Below are positions 12,785 to 23,878 of a DNA stretch of 64,000 nucleotides, one piece after another; the stretch's first letter is position 1; each line of letters starts with the position of its first letter. The position numbers were made by a program, and so were the translations under genes. The notes under the pieces were generated by a model, which was not told where the DNA came from, searched no databases, and saw only the letters and a program-made list of their open reading frames with translations. This DNA is from Angiostrongylus vasorum (Eukaryota > Nematoda > Chromadorea > Rhabditida > Metastrongylidae), in the NCBI GenBank assembly GCA_018806985.1, contig JADANN010000437.1, positions 956,501 through 1,020,500 of the forward strand. The letters run 5' to 3'.

Positions 12785-13560
12785 GTAAAACATTTGTCCT
12801 CATTGACAACTTTTTTCTCTTAAAGGATGTTTCAGTGATGACTGCGAGGAATGTTTTGGGGCAAAATTCAGTATTTCAGTCACAAAGTGGTCCACTGATT
12901 GTTCTAAGATAAAATATTATTAACGATTTGAATAAATACCCGTTCCTTTTGATGATTTATCCACTTAGGAAATGTCTCGATGTTTATTTTGAGGGACATT
13001 TTGAGTAAGCAATCAGCGTTTAAGTCAGGAAATGGTTCACCGATGGCCGTAAGATGCAATATTATAGACGATTCAAATAAACATTTGTCCTCCTTGGTGA
13101 TTTTTCGGCTTAGAAGATGTTTCAGTGGTGATTTTGAGTTAACAATCAGTTCAATGAACGATTAACAATCAGAACGGGTGATTGATGATGGCACTGATTT
13201 ATAGAACTAGCTGACGGAAAGGGGAAACGAAGAACACGCATGGTGTGGTGGTGAACACGTTCGCCCCCCGAAAAAAAGTAATAGCGCGTTCGTTCCCCAC
13301 CGCATACACATGGGATCGCAGTTTTGCAAATACTTCAGCGTCGTTATGGTTGTATGTCGTATAATATCCTGCCGGGAAAATTGTAGAGGAAGAAAATAAA
13401 AGGTAAACAGTAACAATCAGTGTTCCAGTCAGAAAATGGTTCAACTATGGCCGTTAGATACAATTCTACTGATGACTTGAATAAATATTTGTCTTTTTTG
13501 ATGATTTTGTCACTTAGAAGATATTTCAATGATGGCTGTAAGGCACATTATGAGTTTTGG
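12785..13560. repeat. About 150-bp tandem repeat, four degenerate units
   Basis: Units begin near 12789, 12945, 13085 and 13487, each with a fatty variant of atttgtcctccttggtgat, cacttagaagatgtttca, aatcagtgttt and gatttgaataaata. The array is split by a Repeat-B insertion (13173-13410). Possibly a small satellite; no coding frame follows the period. Confidence 0.65.
13173..13410 (-). mobile_element. Repeat-B copy with 10-bp target duplication
   Basis: Inserted into the 150-bp tandem array and flanked by TAACAATCAG on both sides (13163-13172 and 13411-13420). The plus strand of this copy shows a tRNA-like run: catggtgtggtggtgaac (A-box-like) and gcgcgttcgttccccac (B-box-like). The flanking duplication gives the true ends of the family. 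Confidence 0.8.
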
Positions 13561-13569
13561 GTGTCATGT

Positions 13570-14335
13570 TAGGTACCCGTGGTGGTGTTTTGCGTGTCAA
13601 CCATGCTTTCGATCTACCCATTTTTTTGATCTGCTTAAAACCCCAATCAACTAACGGCTTTTAATCCACAAATAAATTTCGATCCACTTTTAACTTTTCA
13701 CTTACTCGTATTCCTGGTCTATTTACACCTTTTTGATCTACCCAATTTTGAAGTACCCATAACTTTTGCTGCCATTTGTTTTTTTGGTCTATTTATGTCT
13801 TTTGACCTACCTATATTTGTGACCCAAACATATTGTTCACCTATTCATAATTTCAGGACGAAAATGTTTTGATCTGGTCGTAATCTTTGATCTTGCCATT
13901 TTGTCCCACTTACACCTCGTGATCTACCCGTTTCTATCTACTTGTAGCGCTTGGTATGCCCATATTTTTCGACCTAACTGTACTTTTTTTAATCAACTTG
14001 TGGTCTTTTACCTATCTATTATTTTTTGATCCACCCACTTTTTTGGTCTGTCTCTATTTAAGATTTACTCATGCTTCTTGATCTATTCAGTTTTGAACTA
14101 CTTGTACCTCTTCACCCGCTCACAATTTTTTGGCCAACTTAAAATTCTTAGTCTCCAAATGATTTTTGATCCAAACATTTTGCTAATCTGCTTACAATTT
14201 TTTGTTCTGTGCGTTTTTGATCTTCATATAGCTTTTGGTCTACTCATAGTTTTGACTTGCTTATAATTCTCAACCTACTCATATTTCTGATTTGAACGTA
14301 TTGCCTATCTGCTCATAATTTTTGGTAGATGAGCA
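13570..14335. repeat. Degenerate T-rich minisatellite (GATCTACC-type units)
   Basis: About 770 bp made of short, diverged units of roughly 25-30 bp built on a tttttgatctacccat pattern, with variants such as ggtctatttatg, gacctacctata and ggtctactcata. Strong strand asymmetry (pyrimidine-rich, few G except in the GATC/GGTC position). No reading frame is kept, so non-coding. Confidence 0.65.
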
Positions 14336-15579
14336 CTCGATACTAGTTCATCAAATTTCAGTTTCTTTTACCACTGCTTTGATGCAAGCATATGCCGCCC
14401 AAGACAACGTGAAAATTTAGGAAAATTTTTAAACCGGCAGCTTCTTTATCATGGTACAATCACCGAACATTCTTCATCATTGGCACCTGAACTTTAAGAA
14501 AGATATAAATCGAACGCTAAGTATACCTCGTAGGAATTCGTGTTGTAAATAGTGCGTAGCAAGGTGTTATACTTTATCCTTTTGCGAAGGCGTTTTATCC
14601 CTACACGTCGAATAAGAGCGGAATTTTGTTATTTCTATGATCTCTGTGGCAGGTGGAATTGTACGTAAATGTATTCCACACGGCAGTTCATTAGTCGCTT
14701 TTTCTAACCACTACCTTCATTCGAACTGATGCCTCTTAAAGATATTTAAAAGGGTTTAAAAAATTTTGGGATCTGGCAGTTGAATCACATCTCAAACCGA
14801 ATGGAAAACAAGTGTTTTCATTTGGCGCTATTCCGCCCCCGACATCAGTTGACAATAAGCAGGAAAATAAATAAATAAACAATTACATGTATGGGCAAGA
14901 GCTAAAATTCACACATCAGAATATTTGAAGTGCCAAAATGTCTCGTGTTGATTTCGGCAATTCGTCTTCAAAAGCCCGACATCGCCCGATTTGCAAGGTT
15001 TCAGCCAGACTATCCTACGATATAAAGTTGCGAAGTTCACAGATATTTGACTAGTAAATCTTTTCTTCTTTAACGCAAACATTACAGCTAAGGAAGGGTA
15101 TGTAGATTGTGTTGATATATTGCACAAAAATCCATTCCTATAGAATCATAAGGAAAAAGAAAAAAGCCTTGTCGACATAGTGAGCTGTTCTTTTTATGTC
15201 GTCGTGCAAAATGCGAGGAGAAGTAGCTGTTGAGTGCGCTACGATAACTTGCCCAGGCTGAATTTTAATGGTTTCAAATTTAAAACCGATTTAACGGTCA
15301 TCATTAGAAAACCAGCATCCACAGGCCCCCATTCAACGAGGGTCAGAGATGGAAATCCGTTATAAAACAAAAGTATGTTGCGAAATCTATCATTATAATT
15401 AGTTCGCGATGTTAAAAGAAAGGCATGAAAATGTTTGGAACAAAGTGTCAAAAGTGTAGGAAACAGAAGGGAAAGGGTACTGTCTAATGTGGCGGTCTTC
15501 GAGAAAGCGTCATAACTCATTTAGTTGGAGAATTCTGAGCAACTGATTTTTTGTTCATAAATACCTTAACAAAGCACGT
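14336..15579. other. No gene recognised
   Basis: AT-rich DNA between the minisatellite and the next SINE. A 93-codon minus-strand frame (15239-15520) has no recognisable motif, splice context or family resemblance and I do not call it. Confidence 0.35.
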
Positions 15580-15862
15580 GTAGCACGTGGTTAAAGGTGC
15601 CTTGCAACGTTCACGGGATTGATCCCTATGCCCCCAGACTCACCAAGCCTACCATCTCTCATTGGGGTCGGCTCATTGGTACTAGAGCTGTCTGGTATGA
15701 CAGCAGCACCGACTCCGGTACATCGCTGGCCACAGCTAGCGATTATATAGGCCCGATATGTATTAAGTCACCTCTAACGACGGTTAATGAAGTCGAATGA
15801 ATGGCGCATCTTTCAGGGATTGATCAAAGCGGAGAGATCAAGGGTCCTTTATTTATCCTTTA
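15580..15862 (+). mobile_element. SINE-1 copy (diverged head)
   Basis: Head gcacgtggttaaaggtgcc, cgggattgatcccta, then ccaagcctaccatctctc core, ggtactagagctgtctgg, catctttcaggg and gattgatcaaagcggag, ending tttatcctt. More diverged than most copies in the window. Confidence 0.75.
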
Positions 15863-16718
15863 CATAATTTGAAAGGCAATGGGTGTAAGCAAACACTACA
15901 TTTCACAAATATTTCTAAGTGGTCTACTTGTAATATTCCCTCAAAGGCAATATTTTCGGTGAACGAAGCATCCAGCTTCGATTCGTATTTCTGTCACGGC
16001 AGAATTGGAAAGCCGAGAGTAGCCTTGGGTGTGAAAAATGCAACGTACAACATTTATTTCTTCTTCGCAATTTAGTTCGGAAAATCTTAGATTATTCCAA
16101 GACATGATAGATAGTCTTTACAAAAGAAATCAGCGAATTCATACAGCAGAAATGAAAAGTGGAAAAGACCGCTTTCTGACAAACATTCTGTTATGACGAC
16201 CGTGGAAAACCTTGTTTCCACACCTAAGCTAGAGAAGGCTTTAGGATCACTTAAAAAAGTAGGATGAATCGTTGAGAAAATCTCGAGCACTTGATTGGAT
16301 AGTAGCTGTATATAAGCAATAAAGGATGACTGCTTGAAAATCTGTCTTAGTAAAATCACAGATCAAACATAGCCAAACAATTCTTTAACCTTTCCTTCGA
16401 GAGGAATGAAGTAATTACTGAAAGAATCCCTTCATGATTCATAGACGTGGACGCGTCATTCTTGCTCATCTTTGTGCAATACCGGATAAGCATAGCCTCT
16501 CATGAAACAATTTCAATGGACCCAATTGCTAGATCATGATTCAACTGTGCACAGCTCTGCTCTACATAGTAATTTCCAAACTATAAGGATTTGTCAACAA
16601 AATGAAATATTCTAGCATGCGGTGAGTTTTCAAGCCAGTTTACTTCTAAAGCTTGACATGTAAAGATGCACCGAATTTTCTTTCACCCAGTTGAGATGTA
16701 CGATATAATGGTTTCAGG
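15863..16718. other. No feature seen
   Basis: AT-rich spacer without exons, known repeats or tRNA-like boxes that I can recognise. Confidence 0.4.
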
Positions 16719-16960
16719 TGACGGGTAGTACAGTGATAGTGATGCCATCCATTACAAGGAATGCATCACGCGAACCGCACGCAAGGACCACTGAGATTCA
16801 AATCCTTCCGAGGTCAGAAAATTGCAACCAGACTTATGTGCTACAAGCCGACGTCCTCTAATCGTGGTAAAGCTTTTAGCTATCGTAAAATTTCAAGGAG
16901 ACTGACTCCACCAGTATTCAACAACATTCACATAGAAGACGAAAACTCTAAAGCGGCAGC
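16719..16960 (+). mobile_element. SINE-2 copy (tail type A)
   Basis: tRNA-like head ggtagtacagtgatagtg (A-box-like) and gagattcaaatcctt (B-box-like), followed by the core ttccgaggtcagaaaatt and gcaaccagacttatg. The tail (ccagtattcaacaacattc...) resembles the copies at 57368 and 63470(-). The core is related to that of SINE-1 although the head differs. Confidence 0.6.
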
Positions 16961-17732
16961 CGAACGTACACCTTAAATTTCGACAACGACAACTTTCCTT
17001 GAAACGAAACGAGTGGAAGGCGTGAAGCGATCCACACAAGATGTGATAACGGATCACGTCAAAAGCAAATTATAATGGTCTCGATTAGATGACTTATCTT
17101 CCTATTCATCATAGCATGGTGTAGTGGATAGGTTGCAAAACACTCTGCAGTTGTATCATCTCAATCCAAGACACACTGCTAGTTGTGATAATAGTTTTAA
17201 AAAACGTTTCAATATCTGAAGATGAACACTGAAAAGTTGTTATATTAACGAAAGCCATTCACATGTCACATATTCTGTAATTCACTCTCTCAACTACAGC
17301 TAATGGCGTGCGGTGGACTTTTTTCGCATATGCCAAATTTGGGCCATAGAAAGCGCAATACCAAGAAGAAACTCTCTTGTTTTGGCAGCTTTCGGTTGCT
17401 TACTTTGAATCGGAATTTGACTTGCTTCGTAATCGACACTACTAAGCCACACCTCTATCCGTAAAGACATAATCTCACTCAGTGAGCTATTTCAGTTGGG
17501 TCCATTTGCCTTTTATAGGGCTAAAAGGAAGATCCAAATACTCTTAACATTACTCCAGCTAGAAAAAGCCATTCGTTTGTTCTGTGCAGTATTTTGCCAA
17601 TATCAATGAGTTGTGAAGTTTCTATTCCTGCCGAGTTTTTTCTTCCCTGTCTAGAAATGTTTGCCGAATGTGCTAAATTTAGCATACACCGAAGAAAGCC
17701 GGTCTTAGTTAAAGTTAAGTTCATTTCTTAGG
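16961..17732. other. 5' flank of protease copy 2
   Basis: Presumed promoter region of copy 2; no box-like element is evident. The last bases before the ATG, tttcatttcttag, look like a spliced-leader acceptor. Confidence 0.4.
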
Positions 17733-18184
17733 ATGGCTTTCGTCATTCTTCTAATAACTGTCGGGGTAGCAACGGCAGCTGTTCTTCAACATGCTCTCAT
17801 ATGGCGTAAGCCAAAAAATGGTACTAGTATTTAGCTAAAGAAAACACCTAACCTGTTCAAATAAAGTCACCACTTCAACAGATGGAACTGATCGAGAGAG
17901 GCGAGTATGCTTCCTACCTCAAGCGCCGTATTGCTCTCCGCCCTTCATCACTCATCACTACTAGACAGCTGGTAAGAGCGCCTTACTTCCAAGCTTTCGT
18001 TTTCAACTAGGGTTTCTGTCTACAAGGTAGCTGCATAGAAATACGTGTTCTATTACCTAGCAGATTTTATATTATCATTTTCATCTGTAGAGATGATGAA
18101 TTTACATTGTCACTTTCTGGCAACAAATTTAGTTCCGTGTGAGATTGCCTATGAGATTGCAAAAAAACTTTTATTTTTTATTTG

Positions 18185-18540
18185 CTTTGTTTTATATCAC
18201 CCATCTTCACGTCTACGATGCGAATCCTAGCAGTTCTCACATTCGATTCGTCTCCTCGTATCCACCATCGACGAAGATCTTTCAACTTTTACGTGTGGCT
18301 TCAGCTACTGATTGAACTTTTTAATTTCATGTTGAATGTCGTAGAATGCTGGTTGAGTCGGTTCTTGCTGCAATCCTGATATAGCTGGGCTGGAGTGCTT
18401 TCAACTGGATTGCAGGGAGTGATTTTCTACCCAGAAAAGTCCGGTAACAATTTCCAGACGCCAGAGGGATGAGACGCTTTTTTTGGCTCGGAGCGGAGTC
18501 GGACTAGCACAATGCTCGTGATGACCGATATCACTACCAA
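18185..18540 (-). mobile_element. SINE-2 copy (tail type B) in intron 2 of copy 2
   Basis: Minus strand: tRNA-like head (ggtagtgatatcggtcatc, gtccgactccgctcc), core (catccctctggcgtctgg), then a roughly 230-bp tail shared with 48865-49227 and 60085-60400 (gtagaatgctggttgagtcg on plus). The head is partly degraded at its 5' end. Confidence 0.65.
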
Positions 18541-18839
18541 TAAAGAAAAACTAAGTGGAACCAAAATTACACGAAATTAGGGCAAAAGTAATAAGGAAGA
18601 AACATGGCGAATCCTTGGTTTTTAACGATCGCAGACACTTGCTGTTAGAAGGAATGTTCAAGTCACGAACCGAGTGCCGGTGTAGAATTCGCACACTAGT
18701 TTTTCCCTACTTCAAATTGAAGGTTAAACTCTTGAACAGACTGTCGGTCTGGCATAGCAACCTGTTTGATGTGAATGGAGAGTGTATCAGAAAGGTGAGA
18801 TTGCATAAATCCAGCTTAGACACCTAGTTGACAAAAATT

Positions 18840-21430
18840 AAAACAACGAACATTTAAGTTGGGTGGCATAGGGCACAAAAACATAACGGAGAAGGTGTTG
18901 GGGTAATCCTAATGTAAAACATCAGCGCGTAATACTCTTGAAGCGTCTTGAATAAATTCCAAAAAGCTCAAAAATTTACCGAATGTACCTTATCATGTGT
19001 GACCCCACATCATACCCTAGTATTGTTTTTCGATCAGAGTTAGGCGCTTTCCTCACCCATTTAAGACTCTGTGCAGCTGGTCGCTAACCATAGCTAGAGC
19101 TATCTGGTCTCTGAGCATGCATAGAAGGCTTGTGAAGAATAAATCGGCGAGTGTTTTGGAAGAAGCTGTTTAATACAGGAATGAGTTTTTCGGATAATAT
19201 GAATCAAGCTAATGTGAATAAATAGTATCCCAGCAGCCTCTATCTGTTCACCACGAAAGAAGTGAATTAACGAAAAATGTCTAAGTTAATAGAAATTCGG
19301 TCCTGAGATCTGAAACTCAGACTAATTCGTTCATGTAAATGTTTGCTTTTATGTTGACTGCATCCTATGCACTTACTCTATCAAGGGCCTGTAATCAGAT
19401 TACTGAAGTGTGAACGTCACTCCTCTCTTGCATGTAGCGGGATAATGGTAACTTAAACAAACACAACTCCACTGTGTAGCTCTCTGCATGGAGACGGCTT
19501 TGCAATTTTTACTGGTTTTCGTTGGACTCTGTGCACACTGGTAATACCAGTGTTACATGGGAAGAAATATTTGACGATTATTTGAGTCATGCACCTCGCT
19601 AAGGTAAATAGCTGCGGAGGCATTGAGTTCATTGGTAACATCACCATCGGTGTGCCCGAACAGCAATTTTCTGTCATAATTGACACCGGATCCTCCACGC
19701 TTTGGATTCCAGGAAGTGCTTGCGAGTGAGTGCTTTATGGTCATATTATTTCACTTCGTTTGCAACTGAAACAATCTTAACAGGTGAAGACAAATCACTA
19801 ACGCCTACTTTTGACAAATTTGTCTGTAAAAGCCACTGCGAAACTTTTCTCCAAGTATGTGGTCAGTAGTTTACTAAGTAGGTATTAGTAGTAGTAAAAG
19901 CAAAAGTAATAGTAGCAGCAGTAAAAGTAGTAGTGTAGTACTTCTAGTAGCAACTAGGTATTATATACGATATTTCGGCAATGCAGGTGAGAAATGTAAA
20001 TAGATGGATGTTATCTAAAAAGTGAAAAAAATATTTTTTAGTAGGTCGTGCAGAAGGAAGCAGAGGTTCAACTCGCAATCATCGAGCACCTTTACAGAGG
20101 GGAAAGGTACCTGGACAATCAAATACGAAGGAGGAGAGGCCTTTGGAACTCTCGGAACAGATACCATGAAGGCGAATAACCTAGCATTCCCGTAACAAAA
20201 TATTCATTACTGTAAGCTGTTATGCAGTTTTAGTTCGGTGGATTAAATGAGCAACAACTTGCTGTTCCGAATACTACCTTTGGTCTGGCCGAACATGTGC
20301 CCCCGGAATTGGAGGAAGTTGGTGAATCAAGAAGGAGTATCTTATTTTTCCTGGAATAATAGCGCTTTTTTACTCCAGGAGCCTATCGATGGAATTCTCG
20401 GTCTCGCTTTCACTGCTCTCTCGATTGCAAACATCACGCCGCCGCTTATCAGTGCCATTAACCAAAGTGAGACATCACCAGTACACAACATTGCGTAGAT
20501 GTTTTGAGTGATTCTCACTAAGTAGAACATTTTGAGATTTGTTTGACGAGCCATTGTTCACTGTTTGGATGCAACACCGAGGAAAAGCCGTCACAACACC
20601 GTCGGGCCTAATCACTTATGGTGCACTTGACACCGTAAACTGCGGACCTGCTCTCTCCTATGAACCACTAACATCTAAAACATATTATCAATTTAAGGAT
20701 GGTCATCCACAAAATAGATATATTTAAGATTTGTTTCCTACGAAATAAAAAATTCTCAGATATCCGCCGTTGGAATAGGGAACTACACACATACGAAGGT
20801 CTACGAAGCAACATCCGACACCGGTACGCCGCTGATCGGCGGACCAAGGGCTGTCATCGACCAACTCGCTGAGGCTGGCGGAGCCATTGTATAACCCTTG
20901 CTGCTTTTTAGGTTTATTCCAAAGTTCCGATATCTTTTCTATTTTAGTACAACGCTACGGAGGATTTATACTTGGTAGAATGCAATGCCACAATACCCAC
21001 TCTTGACGTTACAATCGGAGTAAACAAGTATCCTATTGATTCCGTTAACTACGTTAATAAGGTGAATTCACCTGTTGTCATTTGCTTACAGATCCAGTTT
21101 GATCGATGGTTCTTCAATATTGGTTTCTTACTTTTGAGACAATGATCCCTTTAATTTTTTTCCATCCTCTCTGCAAAAGATTTTGAAATTTAGATAAGGG
21201 AGAATATATGCTACTTCGCCTTCTTTTTCGTATGAGTCTGGCGGCTTCAGACCAGATTGGATACTTGGCACTCCGTTCATTCGCCAATTCTGCAACATCT
21301 TTGACATCGGACAAATGCGCATGGGATTTGCACTGTCACTTCAATAACTTTTGCCATTAAATAAAGAGCACACCATTTACAAAAACTCGCGAGGTGTAAT
21401 ACTTATTCTAGCCCAAACCCTATAAAGATG
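18840..21430. repeat. Segmental duplication, unit 2 (partner 120-3480)
   Basis: Upstream words match unit 1: tactcttgaagcg (about 18930/190), gattcggaactcag-like text (about 19300/640) and tctctgcaaagaaatgg/tctctgcatggagacgg (805/19481). The block continues past the gene at 21890-22045 and 23390-23480 after two later insertions. Confidence 0.8.
19870..19945. repeat. Imperfect (AGT)n trinucleotide repeat
   Basis: Runs of agtagtagtaaaagc, agtaatagtagcagcag and aaaagtagtagtg in an intron of protease copy 2. Absent from the matching intron of copy 1. Confidence 0.8.
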
Positions 21431-21488
21431 TTTAAAGGCAGCGTTAGTTAAATGGAAAGATAAATATTTATACATTTGTTTTGTATTA

Positions 21489-21780
21489 ATCAAAGGGTGA
21501 GTGTTGCGCAGTGGTTGGAGGCGGCATGTATCCCACACATGGAGTCGATGCCTGCGCCCATAGCCCACCAAGCGTTCCATCCCTCCGGGGTCGGCAAATT
21601 GGTACCAGGCTTGTCTGGGAGGATAGCAGCACTGGCTCGATTCATCGGTAGACCACCGTGAGTCATTTTAGAGGCCAGATGTGCATTGAATCACCTCCAA
21701 ACGATCTTTGATGAAGTCGAATGCATGGCGCATTCCACAGGGATTGATCAATGCTGAGAGCTTTATGTTTTTTATCTCTT
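21489..21780 (+). mobile_element. SINE-1 copy downstream of protease copy 2
   Basis: Complete SINE-1: gttgcgcagtggttggagg, catggagtcgatgcctg, catccctccggggtcggc, tggtaccaggcttgtctgg, cagggattgatcaatgctg, T-rich end. Flanked by TTAATCAAA on both sides. Absent from unit 1, so younger than the duplication. Confidence 0.85.
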
Positions 21781-21823
21781 AATCAAATTAGAAAACATGG
21801 CTAATCAAATTAGAAAACATGGC
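21780..21823. repeat. Perfect 22-bp tandem duplication
   Basis: TAATCAAATTAGAAAACATG plus GC is repeated twice head to tail, immediately after the SINE-1. Not present in unit 1. Confidence 0.85.
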
Positions 21824-22044
21824 ATCGTGTCCAATAAAGGAATAATTTCACAAATTGGTATTGTAGGATATATGTGTATGTAATATTTACAGCCTCATTT
21901 TACCTTACGACACCTACAGTGAACACTACAATTTATACCTCAGTGTTGCAACATTGTAAGATCATAGGATTCTGATGAACTCACAGTGTTCTGACGATCC
22001 GAGGGTGTTAAGACTCCTTATTGGGTCTCATCTACAATGCGGTT

Positions 22045-23385
22045 ATTCATCAAGTTTTTTAACCGGCACCAACACACTTCCTTCGTGGCTTCAGTTTATT
22101 ATCGGATACAAAGACCAGCACAATTTTTTTAATGTAGCGCTTTAAAATGATTGTGGAAAAATGGAGCCACGAGTACAGATCTAGCTGTGCTATAGCAGTC
22201 TTTTTTAATTAAAACAATACAGAATATTTTCGTCTTAAAAATAACAACTACTGTTCTTAAACTTTGAGGTCGACCATGTTTTGAGTGAAATCGACCCTGT
22301 AACTGATCAAGCACTCTGTGGCACAAAGATCATCATTAAACATGGGGGATAGGAATCTGGTACACATTCTATTTTATTTAGTACCTCAATAAAAAAGGTC
22401 CTTTAGTGACAGACCGAAAGATCTCAATCAGCACAATATCTAGAACTTTAGTCTTCATTGTGAGCCTGAGAGCAACTTCAGTTGCAATAAGAATTATTAC
22501 CTGCATCACTTCGTATTGATAGTCAAGTGAGCCGAGCGAGCGTTCTGCTCGCTGTAAGGACTCGTTGAGCATCATATCTTCTTCTAGGATTCTCATGAAG
22601 AACTGTGACCATCAAGTCCTCGGTCTCTCTGCTGCATGTTCGACATCCCGAGGAATTCATTCGCTAACGGGTATTATTAATCGGTTGTCATCCACGAGCA
22701 CTATGAGTCTGGACCATCGATCGTAATAAGCAAAAAATTCTTGAGAAAAGAAAATGGTGTATAATGGCAGGTGTACCACAGTTCTAAGAGATCCCTCTGG
22801 AAAGCAACTGGGTCGGTCCCTGGTTCAACTCCACGCGGAGTGCTCGCCAGGCTTCCGATCCTTCTGGGGATCTGCTAGCAGTTACCATACTCGTTTCAGA
22901 AGATAAAACACTCAAATAATAAATCGATGAGCCTTCACAAATCATTCCGAGACCATATACCTTCTCAATCCCTTCCTACGGTGTTTGTCAAATTCGAATA
23001 AATCACATATCGCTCAAATACGTGAGACAAACCTCTCCAGGTTGAGGTGAAAAAGACCATCAAAGTCATCTGGATCTCGTTATCCATCTAACGATATTGT
23101 CAGGTGCCTACACTCTTCACTCGTGCCTATTGTGGAGCTCAGTTATTCATCGGAATCTTCTTGCTTAAGGAACACGGAAGATGATGCGATTTTGAAGATA
23201 TCTTTTAAGCTGGTTTTGGTGAAAAGAAGTCACGGGAAGGTAATCAAGCTTTACTGTGGCAAAAAAATTTTTTTTTCCAATACTGAAAACCACCAGTCTT
23301 AAAGCGATCAGTTCACTAATGTTTTGATAGCTTACTGTTCAGCATGACTACAATTTATCAGCAAGTGTCCTAGATTGCATTGAAG
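22045..23385. mobile_element. Roughly 1.3-kb insertion in duplication unit 2 (unclassified)
   Basis: Unit 1 reads straight from cattgggtctcatccac-type text to tattgtcaacagtaaga (about 3280-3320); in unit 2 these are separated by about 1.3 kb. The inserted DNA contains no recognisable protein. At 22760-22930 it holds a tRNA-like head with a good B box (ctggttcaactcc) followed by a core like that of the SINEs (atccttctggggatctg). I could not identify a target duplication, so a deletion in unit 1 is the alternative. Confidence 0.5.
22760..22930 (+). mobile_element. tRNA-headed SINE with a third head type
   Basis: gtgtaccacagttctaag (A-box-like), gtccctggttcaactcc (B-box-like), then gatccttctggggatctg and gttaccatactcgtttc, which align with the core of SINE-1 and SINE-2. 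Confidence 0.5.
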
Positions 23386-23445
23386 TATTTTGTTGTCAAC
23401 AGTAAGAACTACGTCTGATAAAACATTAGTGAACAGAACGCTTTC
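23301..23445. repeat. Inverted repeat, about 27-bp arms
   Basis: Arms aaagcgatcagttcactaat (23301 on) and its complement attagtgaacagaacgcttt (ending 23445) enclose about 90 bp. Only the right arm has a counterpart in duplication unit 1 (about 3345), so the hairpin arose with the neighbouring insertion. Confidence 0.6.
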
Positions 23446-23585
23446 ATCTTCTATTGTGGAACCCCATCTTCATTTTGTTTCCGAAAACTCATCAGCTGAT
23501 AAGATATGCTGTAGCTAAGAGACAACGATTCATCACAAACAAAGATCGTTATCACACATTCTATTTTATTTAGTACTCCAAAACA

Positions 23586-23878
23586 TGGGGCGTGTTTAGC
23601 GCAGTGGTCGGTGCCGCCCTGCAATACGCAATGGATCGATTTCGGCGCCCATGGGTCACCAAGCCATCCATCCCTCCGGGGTCGGCAAATTGTTACAAGA
23701 CTTGTCTGAAAGGATAGCAGGCAGCACTGGCTCCATACATTGGTAGGCCACCGCGAGTCATTGTAAGGGCAAGATATTCATTCGATCATCTCCAAACGAT
23801 GCTTAATGAAGTCGAATACATGGCGCATCCCTCAGGGGATTGATCAATGCCGAGAGCTTTATCCCCTATCCTTTTTAC
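23586..23878 (+). mobile_element. SINE-1 copy
   Basis: gtttagcgcagtggtcgg head, tggatcgatttcggcg, catccctccggggtcggc, caagacttgtctgaaagg, then a 5-bp slippage (gcaggcagc), and the end tatcccctatccttttt. Confidence 0.85.

Larger units (their letters stand above)
17733..21347 (+). pseudogene. Pepsin-like aspartic protease, copy 2 (full length, two 1-bp shifts)
   Basis: Exons: 17733-17820, 17882-17971, 19604-19725, 20042-20171, 20234-20317, 20379-20466, 20537-20697, 20760-20888, 20948-21061, 21194-21347. Order as in gene A: signal peptide MAFVILLITVGVATAAV, propeptide LIWRKPK and LIERGEYASYLKRR, first active site DTGSSTLW, cysteine pair, FGGLNEQQLAVPN, DGILGLAF, DEPLFTVWMQHRG, second active site SDTGTPLIGG, and DWILGTPFIRQFCN ending in TAA. 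Both catalytic Asp are kept. Breaks: one extra A in the AAAAAA run at the end of exon 1 and one extra T in the TTTTT run near 21225 in the last exon. The donor after 20171 is GC and that after 20697 reads GA. If the two homopolymer shifts are assembly errors this would be a real gene; the GA donor argues otherwise. Links between exon 2 and 3 span 1.6 kb containing a SINE-2. An alternative ATG at 19488 (METALQFLLVFVGLCAHW) leads into an immediate stop. Confidence 0.8.

Noticed and set aside
15239..15520. 93-codon minus-strand frame
   Set aside because: No motif, no splice partners, composition like surrounding AT-rich DNA.
19488..19541. Separate signal-peptide start METALQFLLVFVG for copy 2
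   Set aside because: The frame meets a stop at once and has no phase-compatible donor; the exons at 17733 and 17882 match gene A exons 1-2 in length and sequence.
19795..19855. Extra Cys-rich exon (FDKFVCKSHCETF) in copies 1 and 2
   Set aside because: Frame looks plausible, but phases do not fit; direct joining of the neighbouring exons gives the expected C-D-x-S-C without it, and copy 1 has lost the Cys.
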